DNA from: Bacillus chungangensis
Lineage (GTDB): Bacteria > Bacillota > Bacilli > Bacillales > Bacillaceae_C
Length of the DNA stretch: 64,000 bases
Direction: 5' to 3'
Assembly: GCF_030812995.1 (NCBI RefSeq)
Contig: NZ_JAUSTT010000001.1
Span: 222,396-286,395 of the forward strand
A program made the translations under genes and the position numbers. This document shows positions 1 through 7,000 of the stretch, piece by piece (the first letter of the stretch is position 1; each line of letters begins with the position of its first letter). The notes beneath the pieces were generated by a model, which was not told where the DNA came from, made no database searches, and saw only the letters and a program-made list of their open reading frames with translations.

Positions 1-112
1 GCAAACGTTGTATATGAACCCCTCGAGTTTGGAAGGCGTCTGTCCTCCGGAAGGACTTAGCGGATGTAGCCGTCACCCACACCGAAAAAGGTACGCCCCT
101 CCCCGAAATCAT
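1..112 (-). CDS. 5' end of an unrecognised phage CDS (runs off the window)
   Basis: An ATG at 112-110 follows a strong SD (GGGGGAG, 8-nt spacer) and opens a frame with no stop to the window edge, at least 37 codons. It begins M-I-S-G-R-G-V-P-F. No family is recognised. It continues the leftward gene series, so I regard it as a real gene cut by the window edge. Confidence 0.4.
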   Translation of the reverse strand, partial: MISGRGVPFSVWVTATSAKSFRRTDAFQTRGVHIQRL

Positions 113-218
113 ACGTCCCACTCCCCCGTTTTCTTTTACGTTTACTCACTTGGGCTAAACGTATATAGCCGTATTCCTTCCTACTTATATAGCTAACGTA
201 CTGACAACGTAATCCCCA

Positions 219-401
219 CTAAATTATGCTTGGGTCAAGCGTGTATCTTACCGTCTCTCGCGTAGTTGCTTCGTCAACGATCGAACGTGTATCTATTGAC
301 CAATCGGGGACTCTCGCAACATCAGCTACGAAAATAGTGGTTTCAAACAACGGATTTCCTTCAAAATAGACGCCATATTTATCGCCATTCTTTTCGAACA
401 C
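219..401 (-). CDS. small phage protein, unknown function (60 aa)
   Basis: GTG start with a GGGAGG SD about 8 nt upstream. A nearby ATG is in another frame that closes after 26 codons. The product is short and acidic/polar with no membrane segment or known motif. It begins just past the stop of the gene at 420-662, whose end region supplies the SD, so the two are probably translated as one unit. Confidence 0.55.
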   Translation of the reverse strand: MFEKNGDKYGVYFEGNPLFETTIFVADVARVPDWSIDTRSIVDEATTRETVRYTLDPSII

Positions 402-419
402 ATAAACGACCTCCCTTCG

Positions 420-662
420 CTAACCAACGATATCGATTATGAAAAAATTGCCCTTAAGACTTTTTCCGAAAGCGTACGCATCATCGTAAGTGTTAAACTT
501 TAAATGCTGGCCGTTTTTGTCAAGAACGACTTTCCAAGTGTCAAAGCCTTCTTTTCCGACCCATAATGTCGTAGGTATTACGATAAGATAATACGGCTTT
601 CTTTTCGCTTTCCACCGCCAAATTTTAAGCGAAAAATATAGCTTTAGAATAAATCTTTTAAT
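420..662 (-). CDS. small phage protein with apparent ATT start (80 aa)
   Basis: There is an open frame from 671 to the TAG at 420-422 with no ATG, GTG or TTG before its coding stretch. A GGGAGG SD at 672-677 is 9 nt upstream of ATT (662-660). The alternative CTG at 671-669 abuts the SD and is too close. The N-terminus is basic and hydrophobic (IKRFILKLYFSLKIWRWK), then TWKVVLDKNGQ and FNTYDDAYAFGKSL, which read like real coding sequence. Function unknown. ATT initiation is inferred from SD position and frame only. Confidence 0.5.
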   Translation of the reverse strand: MKRFILKLYFSLKIWRWKAKRKPYYLIVIPTTLWVGKEGFDTWKVVLDKNGQHLKFNTYDDAYAFGKSLKGNFFIIDIVG

Positions 663-692
663 CTCCGTCAGCCTCCCTTCGAATAAATTGCC

Positions 693-916
693 CGAATCCC
701 ATCCGTAGGAATCGGCGGAATCATCTTTGTCTTTTTCTTTTTAAAGACCTACCGAATATACCCCCACACTACATAGAAGGCGACTGAAGGTCGCTATGTT
801 TATTGTTTTTAATTCGTTGTTATTACGTTGTTATTATTAGTATCCCATCGACAGGAATCGGCGGAATCCCATCCGTAGGAATCGGCCGTATCCTATCAAC
901 AGGAATCGGGGGATTT
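693..916. repeat. 24-bp direct repeats (iteron-like)
   Basis: Three copies follow each other with an exact 24-bp period, starting at 841, 865 and 889, built around ATCCCATCSRYAGGAATCGG. A fourth, best-conserved copy lies apart at about 693-722. Tandem repeats of this size beside a winged-helix initiator-like gene (896-1300) resemble plasmid and phage iterons. The last repeat enters the 3' end of that gene. Origin function is inferred. Confidence 0.7.
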
Positions 917-1300
917 TCGCTCATAAAGCGGCATGTACATTTTCTTTAAGTGACCGCGATACGAAACCATTTTCGAAATAAGCACGCCTTCCTTTTCGAG
1001 GATATCTACTAGCGGCTTAATTCGATCTTTATGGATTCCCGTATCTGAACTAATCTGCTTGACGCTAGGGTACGCCCACATATACGTAGTACTGCTGTTT
1101 TGGCCGTTCACATAAGCCTGTAAATATCCGTATAGCAACACACAGTCCCGCGCGGTCATGCCGTCATATTTTGCCTTTAGTTCCGGCAATAATTTGCGAT
1201 AAATATCGTGAGGAATCGGCGTATATCCGACATCGTTGCCCGACAGCAAGCATTCCTTTTGACGTAAGACTTCGCGCTGTTCTTTGGTCAATTTATTCAT
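896..1300 (-). CDS. winged-helix replication initiator-like protein (134 aa)
   Basis: ATG start with an AAAGGGGAC SD 8 nt upstream. The middle (about residues 45-115) reads as a winged helix-turn-helix: an R-D-C-V-L-L-Y-G-Y-L helix, then Y-P-S-V-K-Q-I-S-S-D-T-G-I-H-K-D-R-I-K-P-L, a recognition-helix pattern, then L-E-K-E-G-V-L. This is the layout of phage and plasmid replication-initiator/DnaD-like N-terminal domains. Direct repeats overlap its 3' end, as in many initiator genes next to their origin. A role as transcription regulator cannot be excluded. Confidence 0.55.
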   Translation of the reverse strand: MNKLTKEQREVLRQKECLLSGNDVGYTPIPHDIYRKLLPELKAKYDGMTARDCVLLYGYLQAYVNGQNSSTTYMWAYPSVKQISSDTGIHKDRIKPLVDILEKEGVLISKMVSYRGHLKKMYMPLYERKSPDSC

Positions 1301-1346
1301 TTAAGTTCGTCCCCTTTGATTTATAGGTATTTAAAATAAAAGCAAT

Positions 1347-1526
1347 CTACTTATTCGGATTATTTTCGGTGTATTCCGATAGCAGCGTATTCAAGACTTC
1401 GGTGCGGCGATATTGCCAAAATTTGCGTAGTGTTTTTTCGTTTAATCCTACGCAAATATATCGTTCGCCTTTCTGTTGTAAGAACGAATGTAAATTAGTC
1501 GAGTAGCAATAGAAAAACTCGTTCAA
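1347..1526 (-). CDS. small phage protein (59 aa), TTG start
   Basis: TTG at 1526 with a GGAGG SD at 8-nt spacing. The product has an F-Y-C-Y-S-T-N-L-H-S-F-L stretch, then R-Y-I-C-V-G-L-N, K-F-W-Q-Y and a C-terminal helix. This pattern recalls short proteins common in Bacillus phages and integrative elements (DUF5659-like), but I cannot prove the family. Function unknown. Confidence 0.6.
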   Translation of the reverse strand: MNEFFYCYSTNLHSFLQQKGERYICVGLNEKTLRKFWQYRRTEVLNTLLSEYTENNPNK

Positions 1527-1583
1527 GTGGATTACCTCCGTTTGACTTAAATTTTATAAAATCGGCATTTTGTCCGAATAAGG

Positions 1584-1829
1584 TCACACTTGTTTCGCCT
1601 TCCAGCGTAATAATAGCGGCAATGACCATTCGAAAATGTAGCCGGCCCGTGCAAGTGCGATGTAATCTTCGGAAGTCAGTCTTCGCTTAATAGTCAAGTT
1701 TCCTAGCGTATTAAATAGACGATAGATTCCGCGAGGTACTTCGAAACGAAGAGCGCCCCCGAATATGAATATGTAGGCTGTTGCTCCTATCGCAAGCCAA
1801 CCGTATATTTCAACGAATTTATTTAGCAT
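1584..1829 (-). CDS. small membrane protein (81 aa)
   Basis: ATG with a GGAGGAGG SD 10 nt upstream. An N-terminal membrane segment is visible (about residues 8-28), followed by a basic region (IKRRLTSEDYIALARAGY) and a second weakly hydrophobic stretch near the end. It lies directly downstream of the terminator at 1850-1887, so transcription must read through or start nearby. Function unknown. Confidence 0.6.
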   Translation of the reverse strand: MLNKFVEIYGWLAIGATAYIFIFGGALRFEVPRGIYRLFNTLGNLTIKRRLTSEDYIALARAGYIFEWSLPLLLRWKAKQV

Positions 1830-1849
1830 AAAAGCAAAGCCTCCTCCAA

Positions 1850-1887
1850 CGAAAAAATACCGCAGCGCTCGAAAGCATCTGCGGTTT
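1850..1887 (-). terminator. rho-independent terminator
   Basis: Stem ACCGCAG (1859-1865) with CTGCGGT (1879-1885). On the minus strand the stem is followed by ATTTTTTCG. It would end leftward transcription after the gene at 1943-2230. Confidence 0.7.
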
Positions 1888-1942
1888 AGTCGTCCTATAA
1901 CGTATAGGCAACTGAAAGCGTAAAATATAAGTAAGTAGCTCC

Positions 1943-2230
1943 TTATTTCGACGTAATATGTGTAAGTCCTTCTGAAATATCGACGGTAGTAGATGGCGTT
2001 ATGTCTGGCGCAATCAATACGCTAGTGCCGTCGTCGGACACCGGCGCTTCGCTGATTGCTTGGCCGTTTTTCAGTTCGACGTATAGTTCCCATCTTCCGC
2101 TCTTATCCTCAACATATTCGATTCTATAATTGCTGTTTTCCTTGCTGCCGGCTTTTCCAATTTGATATGCTGCGGTGTTTGAAAGAATCAAAACACACAA
2201 TACAATAGCTAATAATTTAATATTTTTCAT
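1943..2230 (-). CDS. membrane-anchored or secreted small protein (95 aa)
   Basis: Of two in-frame ATGs, the second (2230) has the better spacing from the GGGG SD. The N-terminus M-K-N-I-K followed by LLAIVLCVLILSNTAAY is a signal anchor or signal peptide. The rest is a soluble domain of about 70 residues without recognisable motif. It probably faces the outside of the cell. Function unknown. Confidence 0.6.
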   Translation of the reverse strand: MKNIKLLAIVLCVLILSNTAAYQIGKAGSKENSNYRIEYVEDKSGRWELYVELKNGQAISEAPVSDDGTSVLIAPDITPSTTVDISEGLTHITSK

Positions 2231-2245
2231 ATCCATACCCCTATC

Positions 2246-2431
2246 TTAAATATGCTTTGAACCGATTGTTTGCCCAATCGAGTAACCAAGAATAAACACA
2301 AAATCTGCGTGATGTATAAATAATTGTACGTTATCAATTTTCAACCCATCTTCAAATTTTCGTTCAAGTCTTTTCAACTCTTCGGTAAATTTTTCATCCA
2401 CCAACTGTAACGGTGATTTTTTAGATGGCAA
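2246..2431 (-). CDS. small phage protein (61 aa)
   Basis: TTG start with a GGGGAG SD at 9-nt spacing. Charged, helix-rich N-terminal half (LVDEKFTEELKRLERKFEDG) and a mildly hydrophobic C-terminal half. No family recognised. Confidence 0.55.
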   Translation of the reverse strand: MPSKKSPLQLVDEKFTEELKRLERKFEDGLKIDNVQLFIHHADFVFILGYSIGQTIGSKHI

Positions 2432-2455
2432 CTTTATTCACTCCCCTTTAAAGTA

Positions 2456-2659
2456 TTATAGATACATTCGACCTGCATACGGTTCAAAGTCGTTTCTATT
2501 TTCCCTCCAAGCATCTTTGACTTGCTCGGATGTCGGGCTTGTAACTTCTCCTTTTACGTTCTTTTCAACCGACCAAGTACAGGCATATTGATAGCCTTTT
2601 CTCGTCTCCACAATGCAAAGTTTATGAGTATTTGAAAAATCTGCAATGTTAACTTTCAT
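2456..2659 (-). CDS. small phage protein (67 aa), first gene of the leftward early unit
   Basis: ATG with a GGGGG SD 6 nt upstream. No recognised domain. It is the first gene left of the three palindromic operators at 2699-2778, so it and the genes to its left are probably controlled by the repressor encoded at 2843-3079. Confidence 0.6.
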   Translation of the reverse strand: MKVNIADFSNTHKLCIVETRKGYQYACTWSVEKNVKGEVTSPTSEQVKDAWRENRNDFEPYAGRMYL

Positions 2660-2698
2660 ATCGTTCCCCCACTTTCTCCTTCTGAATTTCGAAACTTA

Positions 2699-2778
2699 AT
2701 TACGTTTAACGTAATCTATAACTCTATAATAATTACGTTTAGCGTAATTGTCAACATAAAAATTACATTTTACGTAAT
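2699..2778. promoter_or_regulatory. three palindromic operators between divergent genes
   Basis: Three 17-bp near-perfect palindromes: ATTACGTTTAACGTAAT (2699-2715), ATTACGTTTAGCGTAAT (2732-2748) and ATTACATTTTACGTAAT (2762-2778). Centres are 33 and 30 bp apart, about three helical turns, placing them on one DNA face. They separate a leftward gene from the rightward HTH repressor gene, as in a temperate-phage genetic switch. TTGTCA at 2748-2753 and TATAAT at 2797-2802 are candidate promoter elements. Confidence 0.85.
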
Positions 2779-2842
2779 TTATTTCTTGAGAAGATGTATA
2801 ATTAAGTTTATAAATAAGAAAATCGGAGGGTTGTGTACCAAA

Positions 2843-3079
2843 ATGGATTTAGTAATCGAGGTTAAACTTAAAAAGTTGTTAAAAGATCGAGGGTTAGATC
2901 AAAAGCAATTAGCGAAGATGTCAGGATTAACAGAACGAACTATTAGCGAACTGGCAAACGGAAAAATGAAACGTTATCCTAAAGAAGTTCTCGAAAAGAT
3001 TATCGGGACTTTAGATATTAGAGACATTCGAGAATTAATCGACTTAGTACCGAAAGAAGACATTGACACGTGTAATTGA
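2843..3079 (+). CDS. HTH XRE-family repressor (Cro/CI type, 78 aa)
   Basis: The Cro/CI-type helix-turn-helix spans roughly residues 5-60, with K-Q-L-A-K-M-S-G-L-T-E-R-T-I-S-E-L as the two helices. ATG 2843 is preferred over an upstream ATG at 2786, because a TATAAT at 2797-2802 lies between them. A GGAGGG SD lies 12 nt upstream. Its position beside three operators of one sequence type suggests that it binds them, represses the leftward genes and probably autoregulates. Confidence 0.8.
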   Translation: MDLVIEVKLKKLLKDRGLDQKQLAKMSGLTERTISELANGKMKRYPKEVLEKIIGTLDIRDIRELIDLVPKEDIDTCN

Positions 3080-3092
3080 TGCGTGTTATAAT
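3063..3092 (+). promoter_or_regulatory. sigma-A promoter for hicAB
   Basis: TTGACA (3063-3068), 18-nt spacer, TATAAT (3087-3092): consensus hexamers. It overlaps the 3' end of the repressor gene and lies 24 nt before hicA, so hicAB has its own strong promoter. Confidence 0.85.
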
Positions 3093-3115
3093 GTATTTAG
3101 GAAGGGGGTAAGGGA

Positions 3116-3331
3116 TTGGGGAAACAAATAACGGTCAGAAAAGTCCTTCAAATTCTAAAGAAAGAAGGATTCGTCAAATCGCCTAACCATAAAGGTGGGG
3201 GAAGTCATCAGCGATATATACATGAAAAAGACCCCACGAGATATGCTGACATAAGCTTTCATAACAGCGGTCAGGTGATTCCGATAGGGACATTAAAAAA
3301 TATAGAGAAAACTACGGGGGTTAAATTCTAA
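3116..3331 (+). CDS. hicA: HicA-type mRNA interferase toxin
   Basis: A 71-aa protein with the HicA/YcfA fold pattern: V-R-K-V-L-Q-I-L-K-K-E-G-F near the start, then G-G-G-S-H-Q-R-Y with the conserved catalytic His, and a C-terminal I-G-T-L-K-N-I-E-K. HicA toxins are small dsRBD-like ribonucleases that cleave mRNA. TTG start behind GGGGG. It lies directly upstream of hicB under a consensus promoter. In a prophage such a module can stabilise the element or act in defence. Confidence 0.88.
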   Translation: MGKQITVRKVLQILKKEGFVKSPNHKGGGSHQRYIHEKDPTRYADISFHNSGQVIPIGTLKNIEKTTGVKF

Positions 3332-3389
3332 CCCCTTGTCCCTAACCTAATTCCCCTTATCTCCAATAAACGTTAAGGAGTGATTAAAC

Positions 3390-3821
3390 TTGGCTTACAA
3401 AACCCATTACATCTACCCTGTAGTCGTTGAAAAAGCCGAAGATGGTGGGATAGGCATGTACTTCCCCGATTTTCCCGGTACAGCAATCCTTGCAAAAGGC
3501 CTGATCGACGGGATACAAAAAGCTAAAGAGATGCTCGCACATCTTATATTGGACAAAGAAGAGCAGGGAGAAGTTATACCCGAGCCTTCAGACCCGGACA
3601 AAATTGAATTGTTTAGCTCAAGTGACCGTGTAGTTTTTATTGAAGTATACATGCCACCCTTTCGAGATGAGGCGGCGTTTAAGTCAGTTACTAAAAACTG
3701 CACGTTGCCTAGATGGCTTCGTGATGCGGGCGAAGAGGCCGGTTTGAATTTTTCCCACTTGTTACAGGCCTCGATTAAAGATGCGTTGAATATAAATTCT
3801 TACGATGATAGGCGGCCTTAA
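3390..3821 (+). CDS. hicB: HicB-type antitoxin
   Basis: 143 aa. The N-terminal HicB domain (Y-P-V-V-V-E-K-A-E-D-G-G-I-G-M-Y-F-P-D-F-P-G-T) is the partial RNase-H-like fold that binds HicA. The C-terminal part (about 110-138) holds L-P-R-W-L-R-D-A and N-F-S-H-L-L-Q-A-S-I-K-D-A-L, a DNA-binding motif expected to autoregulate the operon. It follows hicA by 58 nt. Confidence 0.88.
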   Translation: MAYKTHYIYPVVVEKAEDGGIGMYFPDFPGTAILAKGLIDGIQKAKEMLAHLILDKEEQGEVIPEPSDPDKIELFSSSDRVVFIEVYMPPFRDEAAFKSVTKNCTLPRWLRDAGEEAGLNFSHLLQASIKDALNINSYDDRRP

Positions 3822-3842
3822 TGGTCGATAAAAAGACGTAAA

Positions 3843-3875
3843 AGGGCCGCGCAGCTAAGGCGCGGTTTCTTTTCG
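3843..3875. terminator. bidirectional terminator between hicB and the leftward unit
   Basis: Stem CCGCGC (3847-3852) with GCGCGG (3860-3865). TTTCTTTTC follows on the plus strand and CCCTTTTACG on the minus strand. It separates convergent transcripts. Confidence 0.75.
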
Positions 3876-3876
3876 T

Positions 3877-4251
3877 TTATTTCAGTATTCTTCGATTGAG
3901 TCTCGTTGGCAATCGATAGTCCCTGCCGTCTGTCGCCACTTCTTCGGCCAATTTAAACGAACGCTCTCCTGAGTGCCTCCGACCCTGCTGCGACGGACTA
4001 AGCAGCGGATATTCGGCACGCGACATCTTGTCCGGGTGCATGTCGGTCAGCTCTTCGCGTAAAATCAACGTTGCTAAACGGTCGAGCTGTGCGCCAGCAG
4101 GTCGTTTGCCCGTAGCTTGCACGTAGTCATTAATCAGTTGATCGACAGTTTCTATTCGTTTTTGCCGATCGGCAATAGGATTTTCGTACAACTCATCGAC
4201 GTAACGCTGAAAATCTTCCGTATATTTATCCGTAAATGTAAAACTAGTCAT
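3877..4251 (-). CDS. phage protein of unknown function (124 aa)
   Basis: ATG 4251 overlaps the upstream stop (ATGA) and has a GGAGG SD 7 nt before it, which rules out the longer frame. The product is charged with a helical N-terminal half (FQRYVDELYENPIADRQ) and a basic C-terminal tail. No motif recognised. It is translationally coupled to the sigma-region-4-like gene upstream and is the last gene of this cluster before the terminator. Confidence 0.6.
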   Translation of the reverse strand: MTSFTFTDKYTEDFQRYVDELYENPIADRQKRIETVDQLINDYVQATGKRPAGAQLDRLATLILREELTDMHPDKMSRAEYPLLSPSQQGRRHSGERSFKLAEEVATDGRDYRLPTRLNRRILK

Positions 4252-4541
4252 CCGGCATCCTCCAAGCTTGACCAATCGTCATATATTCGTTGTATCTTCA
4301 CAATGGCGGAATCGATTGCTAGGCTGACCGCCGGTTGTGTCGTATTCATTCGCTCCCCCACGTCTTCTTGCGTTAAATCAGCGCCATAAATCCATGCTAA
4401 CGCTTCCTGCTGACGCTCCGTTAAGTCCGCCAATGTAATAGCCCTCCGAAGGTCTACGAGCGCACATACGGCGTTATAATCGCCTTTATATTGACGTGCG
4501 TGCAATGCGTGGTACTCTCGCAATAATGTACGAACATTCAA
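4248..4541 (-). CDS. sigma-70 region 4-like HTH regulator (97 aa)
   Basis: The C-terminal half matches sigma region 4: L-T-E-R-Q-Q-E-A-L-A-W-I-Y-G, then L-T-Q-E-D-V-G-E-R-M-N-T-T-Q-P-A-V-S-L-A-I, a helix-turn-helix that in sigma factors reads the -35 element. There is no region 2, so it is not a complete sigma factor. Phage proteins of this size and type act as late-gene or ArpU-like regulators. TTG start, overlapping the previous stop, with AGGAGG at 7 nt. Confidence 0.72.
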   Translation of the reverse strand: MNVRTLLREYHALHARQYKGDYNAVCALVDLRRAITLADLTERQQEALAWIYGADLTQEDVGERMNTTQPAVSLAIDSAIVKIQRIYDDWSSLEDAG

Positions 4542-4729
4542 GTTAACGCCTCCTTTTTGGGTACATATGCCTTTATTTCGTAGTGCGTTTCCGGCATCTT
4601 ACGTACTTTCATCGCTGCCCTCGCTCGACCGTGCGAAGTATAAACGAGAAGCTTCCGTGGCTCATTTAGACTAAAGGTTTGCGCTTCTTTTCCCGTTTCT
4701 TTGCACACGATTACGTAAATTTCGCTCAT
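4538..4729 (-). CDS. small phage protein (63 aa)
   Basis: ATG start. The stop overlaps the TTG start of the regulator downstream (TTGA), implying coupling. Compact beta-rich sequence (IYVIVCKETGKEAQTFSL) with no recognised family. Confidence 0.55.
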   Translation of the reverse strand: MSEIYVIVCKETGKEAQTFSLNEPRKLLVYTSHGRARAAMKVRKMPETHYEIKAYVPKKEALT

Positions 4730-4747
4730 GATTTCGTCCCCTTTCGC

Positions 4748-4776
4748 TTGACTTTCGTTTAATACGCTTGTATAAT
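4748..4776 (+). promoter_or_regulatory. sigma-A promoter
   Basis: TTGACT (4748-4753), 17-nt spacer, TATAAT (4771-4776). It drives the rightward gene at 4811, which is otherwise isolated among leftward genes. Confidence 0.82.
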
Positions 4777-4810
4777 TGCCGTAAAATTACAACAGATTCG
4801 GGGTGTTTTT

Positions 4811-5185
4811 ATGTCACTAGATTGGATTTCCGCAGGGCCAGCCGCCTATATTTCGATCGATTCTTACCTTCGACTATACATTTCATCGGGCGCATGTACG
4901 GTTCTAAACGTCCCCGAAAATGGCGAATTTCGTTTGGTAGCCGGTTTTGATCACGCAAACAAACGTATCGTTTTAGCAAAGCCGGAAATTGTACGAGTAC
5001 CTAACGTACAGCCGTTTAAGTTCGATAAACGACGTTACGGCCACGCGAAACGTATCGTAGCAAAGGCGGGCTTTGCTGAGGCGGATTTGCCGTTACGTTT
5101 CGCTTACGTCGGCATAGATTACGCCGAATATCCCGACGGAGCGTTCGCTTTTCAACTCGAAACGCACGAGGCGCCGGATAAATAA
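4811..5185 (+). CDS. conserved-looking phage protein, rightward, unknown function (124 aa)
   Basis: It has its own consensus promoter and opposes the surrounding operon, so it is probably expressed in the lysogen. It begins M-S-L-D-W-I-S-A-G-P-A-A-Y-I-S-I-D and contains R-L-V-A-G-F-D-H-A-N-K-R-I-V-L-A-K-P-E, which has the feel of a conserved phage family. The 3' end overlaps the convergent methyltransferase gene by 34 bp. Function unknown; a regulatory role is a guess. Confidence 0.65.
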   Translation: MSLDWISAGPAAYISIDSYLRLYISSGACTVLNVPENGEFRLVAGFDHANKRIVLAKPEIVRVPNVQPFKFDKRRYGHAKRIVAKAGFAEADLPLRFAYVGIDYAEYPDGAFAFQLETHEAPDK

Positions 5186-6474
5186 GGCAATAGACGTTCG
5201 GCTATCGCTTCCACTACGTTGACAGTCACGGCGTTTCCGGCCATTTTGTAGCGTTGAGTATCGGAAATGCCCGCGGCCTTTACGGCTTCGTGTGCCACGT
5301 CAGAAAAACCTTGCAGACGCCAGCATTCGAGTGGTGTAAGTTTTCGGATACGGAAATTTTGTATAACTGCATTTTGCTTTTGATTTCGATTAAGACCCCG
5401 CCAATCGCTGGCGGAAAGACAAAGTGCAATATCTCGTTCTTTACCGATTCCTTCTTTACGCGAATACTCAATAGCTATCTTCGGCTCTGTATTCCCTCCA
5501 CCCATTGTCGTAAGAGTCGGACTGATGCCCGTAGTGCTGTATACACGCTTATTAGAGTCGTGGCCTTTTATGCCGATGTTCCCAACCATATGCGGCTCAA
5601 TAACGCCGTGCCTATCCCGACTTGTTAACGTAGGCATCGGATCGCCACTCGGCTTTATTCTGCTTCCGTTTTGATTTTTCGATATAATTTCGGGAGAGTA
5701 AATCGCATTAATGTCATGCTCTTCCCGTTCTTCTAACAAACGTAACTCCCTGTCACGTAATTGTGCAATCAGTTTCGACGTCTTTTCCTCGCTTAAGTAG
5801 TATTTTTCATCGACTTCATTTTCGAGAACATCGAGAAGTCTCGTTGTGACTTCGTTCTCTGTAGGCCAATCGAAGTTAAATGTTTTCACACCTTCGTACG
5901 TACTTAATCTTCGCTTGCCCTTTGGCACTACGGTGGTTCCTTTGACATGTGCCCAAGGCTCACGGGCGACTAAATCATCTCGTACAGCAACAATAAATAT
6001 CCGTTCTCTATTTTGCGGAACTCCGAAGTATTTCGAATTGAGCACGTTAAAATCGAACGTATATCCGAAATCATTTAGCGTTTGAACAATCGTATCTAAC
6101 GTACGCCCCTTGTCGTGTCCGACAAGACCTTTTACATTTTCAATCCAAATAACTTTTGGACGCTTTTCTTTAGCAATCCTAGCAACATCAAAGAATAAAG
6201 TCCCGCGAGTATCCTCGAACCCCCTTCGTTTTCCAGCTACACTGAACGCCTGACAAGGTATTCCCGCCACAATTAATTCATGATTAGGTATGTTTGATTC
6301 TTTTATCTTTGTTATGTCTCCGTATAAATGATTATCACTGTACAGAGTTGCATAAGCCTGCTTTGCAAACTTGTCAATTTCTGAAGCAAAGACGCACTCG
6401 CCACCTAGCTTATCAAGCGCCTGTCGAAATCCTCCGATACCGGCAAATAATTCGATATACGTAAATTTACTCAT
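5152..6474 (-). CDS. DNA (cytosine-5) methyltransferase, orphan
   Basis: C5-MTase motifs appear in order: I, E-L-F-A-G-I-G-G-F; IV, G-I-P-C-Q-A-F-S with the catalytic Cys; VI, E-N-V-K-G-L; VIII, Q-N-R-E-R-I-F; X, G-N-A-V-T-V-N-V-V. A target-recognition region of about 200 residues lies between VIII and X. The protein is 440 aa from ATG 6474, which has an AAGGAG SD and overlaps the stop of the HNH gene. The frame is open upstream, but that part has no motif. No restriction endonuclease partner is visible. It probably modifies phage DNA to escape host restriction. Confidence 0.92.
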   Translation of the reverse strand: MSKFTYIELFAGIGGFRQALDKLGGECVFASEIDKFAKQAYATLYSDNHLYGDITKIKESNIPNHELIVAGIPCQAFSVAGKRRGFEDTRGTLFFDVARIAKEKRPKVIWIENVKGLVGHDKGRTLDTIVQTLNDFGYTFDFNVLNSKYFGVPQNRERIFIVAVRDDLVAREPWAHVKGTTVVPKGKRRLSTYEGVKTFNFDWPTENEVTTRLLDVLENEVDEKYYLSEEKTSKLIAQLRDRELRLLEEREEHDINAIYSPEIISKNQNGSRIKPSGDPMPTLTSRDRHGVIEPHMVGNIGIKGHDSNKRVYSTTGISPTLTTMGGGNTEPKIAIEYSRKEGIGKERDIALCLSASDWRGLNRNQKQNAVIQNFRIRKLTPLECWRLQGFSDVAHEAVKAAGISDTQRYKMAGNAVTVNVVEAIAERLLPYLSGASCVSS

Positions 6475-6898
6475 TAGCAACACACTCCTTAAAAGGTTTT
6501 TTGACATACTGATTACTTCCGGTGCTAAATATCCGAGCGTGTTCGCTTTTTGAATAGAGTTCGAGATTACTAATATCGTTGTTTCCTCTGTCTCGATCAA
6601 CGTGGTGTATATCATGATCAGGAGGGATTTCTCCGTTATACTTCTCCCAAACGTATCGATGCATTAACTGACGGTCTCCTGTAGTAGCTGCATAATAGCC
6701 GTTATTTCTAAGGGTGAATTTTATATCGTCGAGTGTTTGGTATGGTCGTTTATTTTTCGACCTTAAATCGTACCCACGTCGTTTAAAACCGCAGTAAACC
6801 GATTGTCGCGTTATTCCGTACATCTTCCCAACCTCTGCTAACGAGTAGCCATCGCAGTAGACTTTGTACATCTCGCTATAAAGGTCGTTTTTAGTCAA
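6467..6898 (-). CDS. HNH endonuclease with N-terminal HTH
   Basis: The C-terminal half holds the HNH_3-type signature H-R-Y-V-W-E-K-Y-N-G, D-H-D-I-H-H-V-D-R-D-R-G-N-N-D-I-S-N-L-E. The N-terminal part has an HTH (Y-S-L-A-E-V-G-K-M-Y-G-I-T-R-Q-S-V-Y). Free-standing nucleases of this kind are phage homing endonucleases. A TTG at 6898 with a GGAG SD fits better than the ATG at 6967, which lies in the intergenic region. It overlaps the methyltransferase start by 8 bp. About 143 aa. Confidence 0.82.
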   Translation of the reverse strand: MTKNDLYSEMYKVYCDGYSLAEVGKMYGITRQSVYCGFKRRGYDLRSKNKRPYQTLDDIKFTLRNNGYYAATTGDRQLMHRYVWEKYNGEIPPDHDIHHVDRDRGNNDISNLELYSKSEHARIFSTGSNQYVKKPFKECVANE

Positions 6899-7000
6899 TT
6901 TATCGTCTCCATTTCGTTTAATTTTCCAGCAATCTACTAAACTACCTGACGCCTGCCTACGGTACAATTAAAAGACATATTCCGTAGGACGGTGTTTAAC

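Noticed and set aside
8-196. 62-aa rightward open frame at the left edge
   Set aside because: No SD, unlikely composition (many Ser/Pro/His), and a minus-strand frame with a strong SD covers part of it.
693-916. CRISPR array
   Set aside because: The 24-bp units abut each other with no unique spacers and only three tandem copies.
5152-6615. Longer methyltransferase starting at 6615
   Set aside because: The extra N-terminal 47 residues carry no motif and overlap the HNH frame; ATG 6474 has a good SD just before motif I.
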